DNA of 6,973 nucleotides, taken from an uncultured Clostridia bacterium. Lineage in GTDB: Bacteria > Bacillota_A > Clostridia > Christensenellales > Aristaeellaceae. Below the pieces are notes generated by a model, which was not told where the DNA came from, searched no databases, and was given only the letters and a program-made list of their open reading frames with translations. Of this stretch, positions 6,725 through 6,973 are shown piece after piece (positions within the stretch are counted from its first letter, which is position 1; every line of letters begins with the position of its first letter). Made by a program: the position numbers and the translations under genes. The DNA lies in NCBI GenBank assembly GCA_947165745.1, contig CAMVBO010000089.1:1-6973 (forward strand). The letters run 5' to 3'.

Positions 6725-6973
6725 TCTACACAATAGCGCCTGTCGGCGGTGATTTCACATCCCTGCAGGCCGCCATCGACGCCGCCGCGCCGGGGGACGC
6801 GATGCGCGTCAAAGCCGGCACCTATGCCGAGCGTGTGGTGGTCCACAAGGACGGCCTGCGCATACTGGCCGAGGACGGCGCAGTGCTCACCGGCTCGGGT
6901 TGCGCGAAGGACACCTGGCCCGACGGCCGGGAAAAGGGCACGTTCCTGTCCGCCACGCTGCTGGTGCTGGGCG
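6721..6973 (+). CDS. Pectinesterase (CE8) N-terminus, truncated by window edge
   Basis: The frame from ATG 6721 is open to the last base and gives 84 residues beginning MIYTIAPVGGDFTSLQ. Pectin methylesterases open the same way: a first strand, then a GDF-T-Q-AID motif (GGDFTSLQAAIDAA, 9-22), a VKAGTYAERVVV segment (30-41) matching the family's G-Y-E pattern, and later GTFLSATLLV, matching the conserved SAT-V region. CE8 enzymes remove methyl esters from galacturonate residues so that hydrolases and lyases can act. No signal peptide is seen, so like GH28 and GH105 it is inferred to be cytoplasmic and to work on imported methylated oligosaccharides. It overlaps the isomerase stop (ATGA). Catalytic Asp and Gln residues lie beyond the window. 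A pectate-lyase-like beta-helix protein is a less likely alternative. Confidence 0.82.
   Translation, partial: MIYTIAPVGGDFTSLQAAIDAAAPGDAMRVKAGTYAERVVVHKDGLRILAEDGAVLTGSGCAKDTWPDGREKGTFLSATLLVLG

Overview
The window is GC-rich (roughly 60% or more by eye), densely packed, and every supported gene lies on the + strand. Gene content points to an anaerobic gut- or rumen-type Firmicute (Clostridia, possibly Christensenellales or Oscillospirales). The clues are MsmK/UgpC-type sugar-ABC ATPases, signal-peptide-less GH28 and GH105 enzymes, AGGAGG-type ribosome binding sites, and a palindromic intergenic repeat. The taxonomic placement is inference from gene style, not from any marker gene.

Layout. 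1-601 is the 3' part of an MsmK/UgpC-like ABC ATPase gene. It is followed within a few bases by two small polytopic membrane proteins of unknown function (605-1168 and 1183-1821). Then come a GH28 polygalacturonase-type enzyme (start best placed at GTG 1829, end 3379), a GH105 unsaturated uronyl hydrolase (start best placed at 3394, end 4536), and a second, complete MsmK/UgpC-like ATPase (4573-5646). The 5647-5887 gap is not empty. It holds a GC-rich hairpin (5667-5689) and a 166-bp, AT-richer, almost fully palindromic element with perfect 18-bp terminal inverted repeats (5698-5863), which looks like a non-autonomous MITE. After it come a xylose-isomerase-like TIM-barrel sugar isomerase/epimerase (5888-6724) and, overlapping it by ATGA, the N-terminus of a CE8 pectinesterase (6721 to the window edge).

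How it fits together. The locus reads as a pectin / rhamnogalacturonan oligosaccharide utilisation cluster. ABC ATPases would energise oligosaccharide import, with permeases and binding protein outside the window. Cytoplasmic CE8 would remove methyl esters, GH28 would cleave galacturonosyl linkages, GH105 would release the terminal unsaturated uronate left by lyases, and the isomerase-like protein would act on a resulting monosaccharide. None of the complete enzymes shows a signal peptide, so the degradation is inferred to be intracellular. The most unusual items are the palindromic element abutting the isomerase gene, the ATPase plus two membrane-protein cassette of unknown role, and the paired ATPases sharing a 51-bp identical tract.
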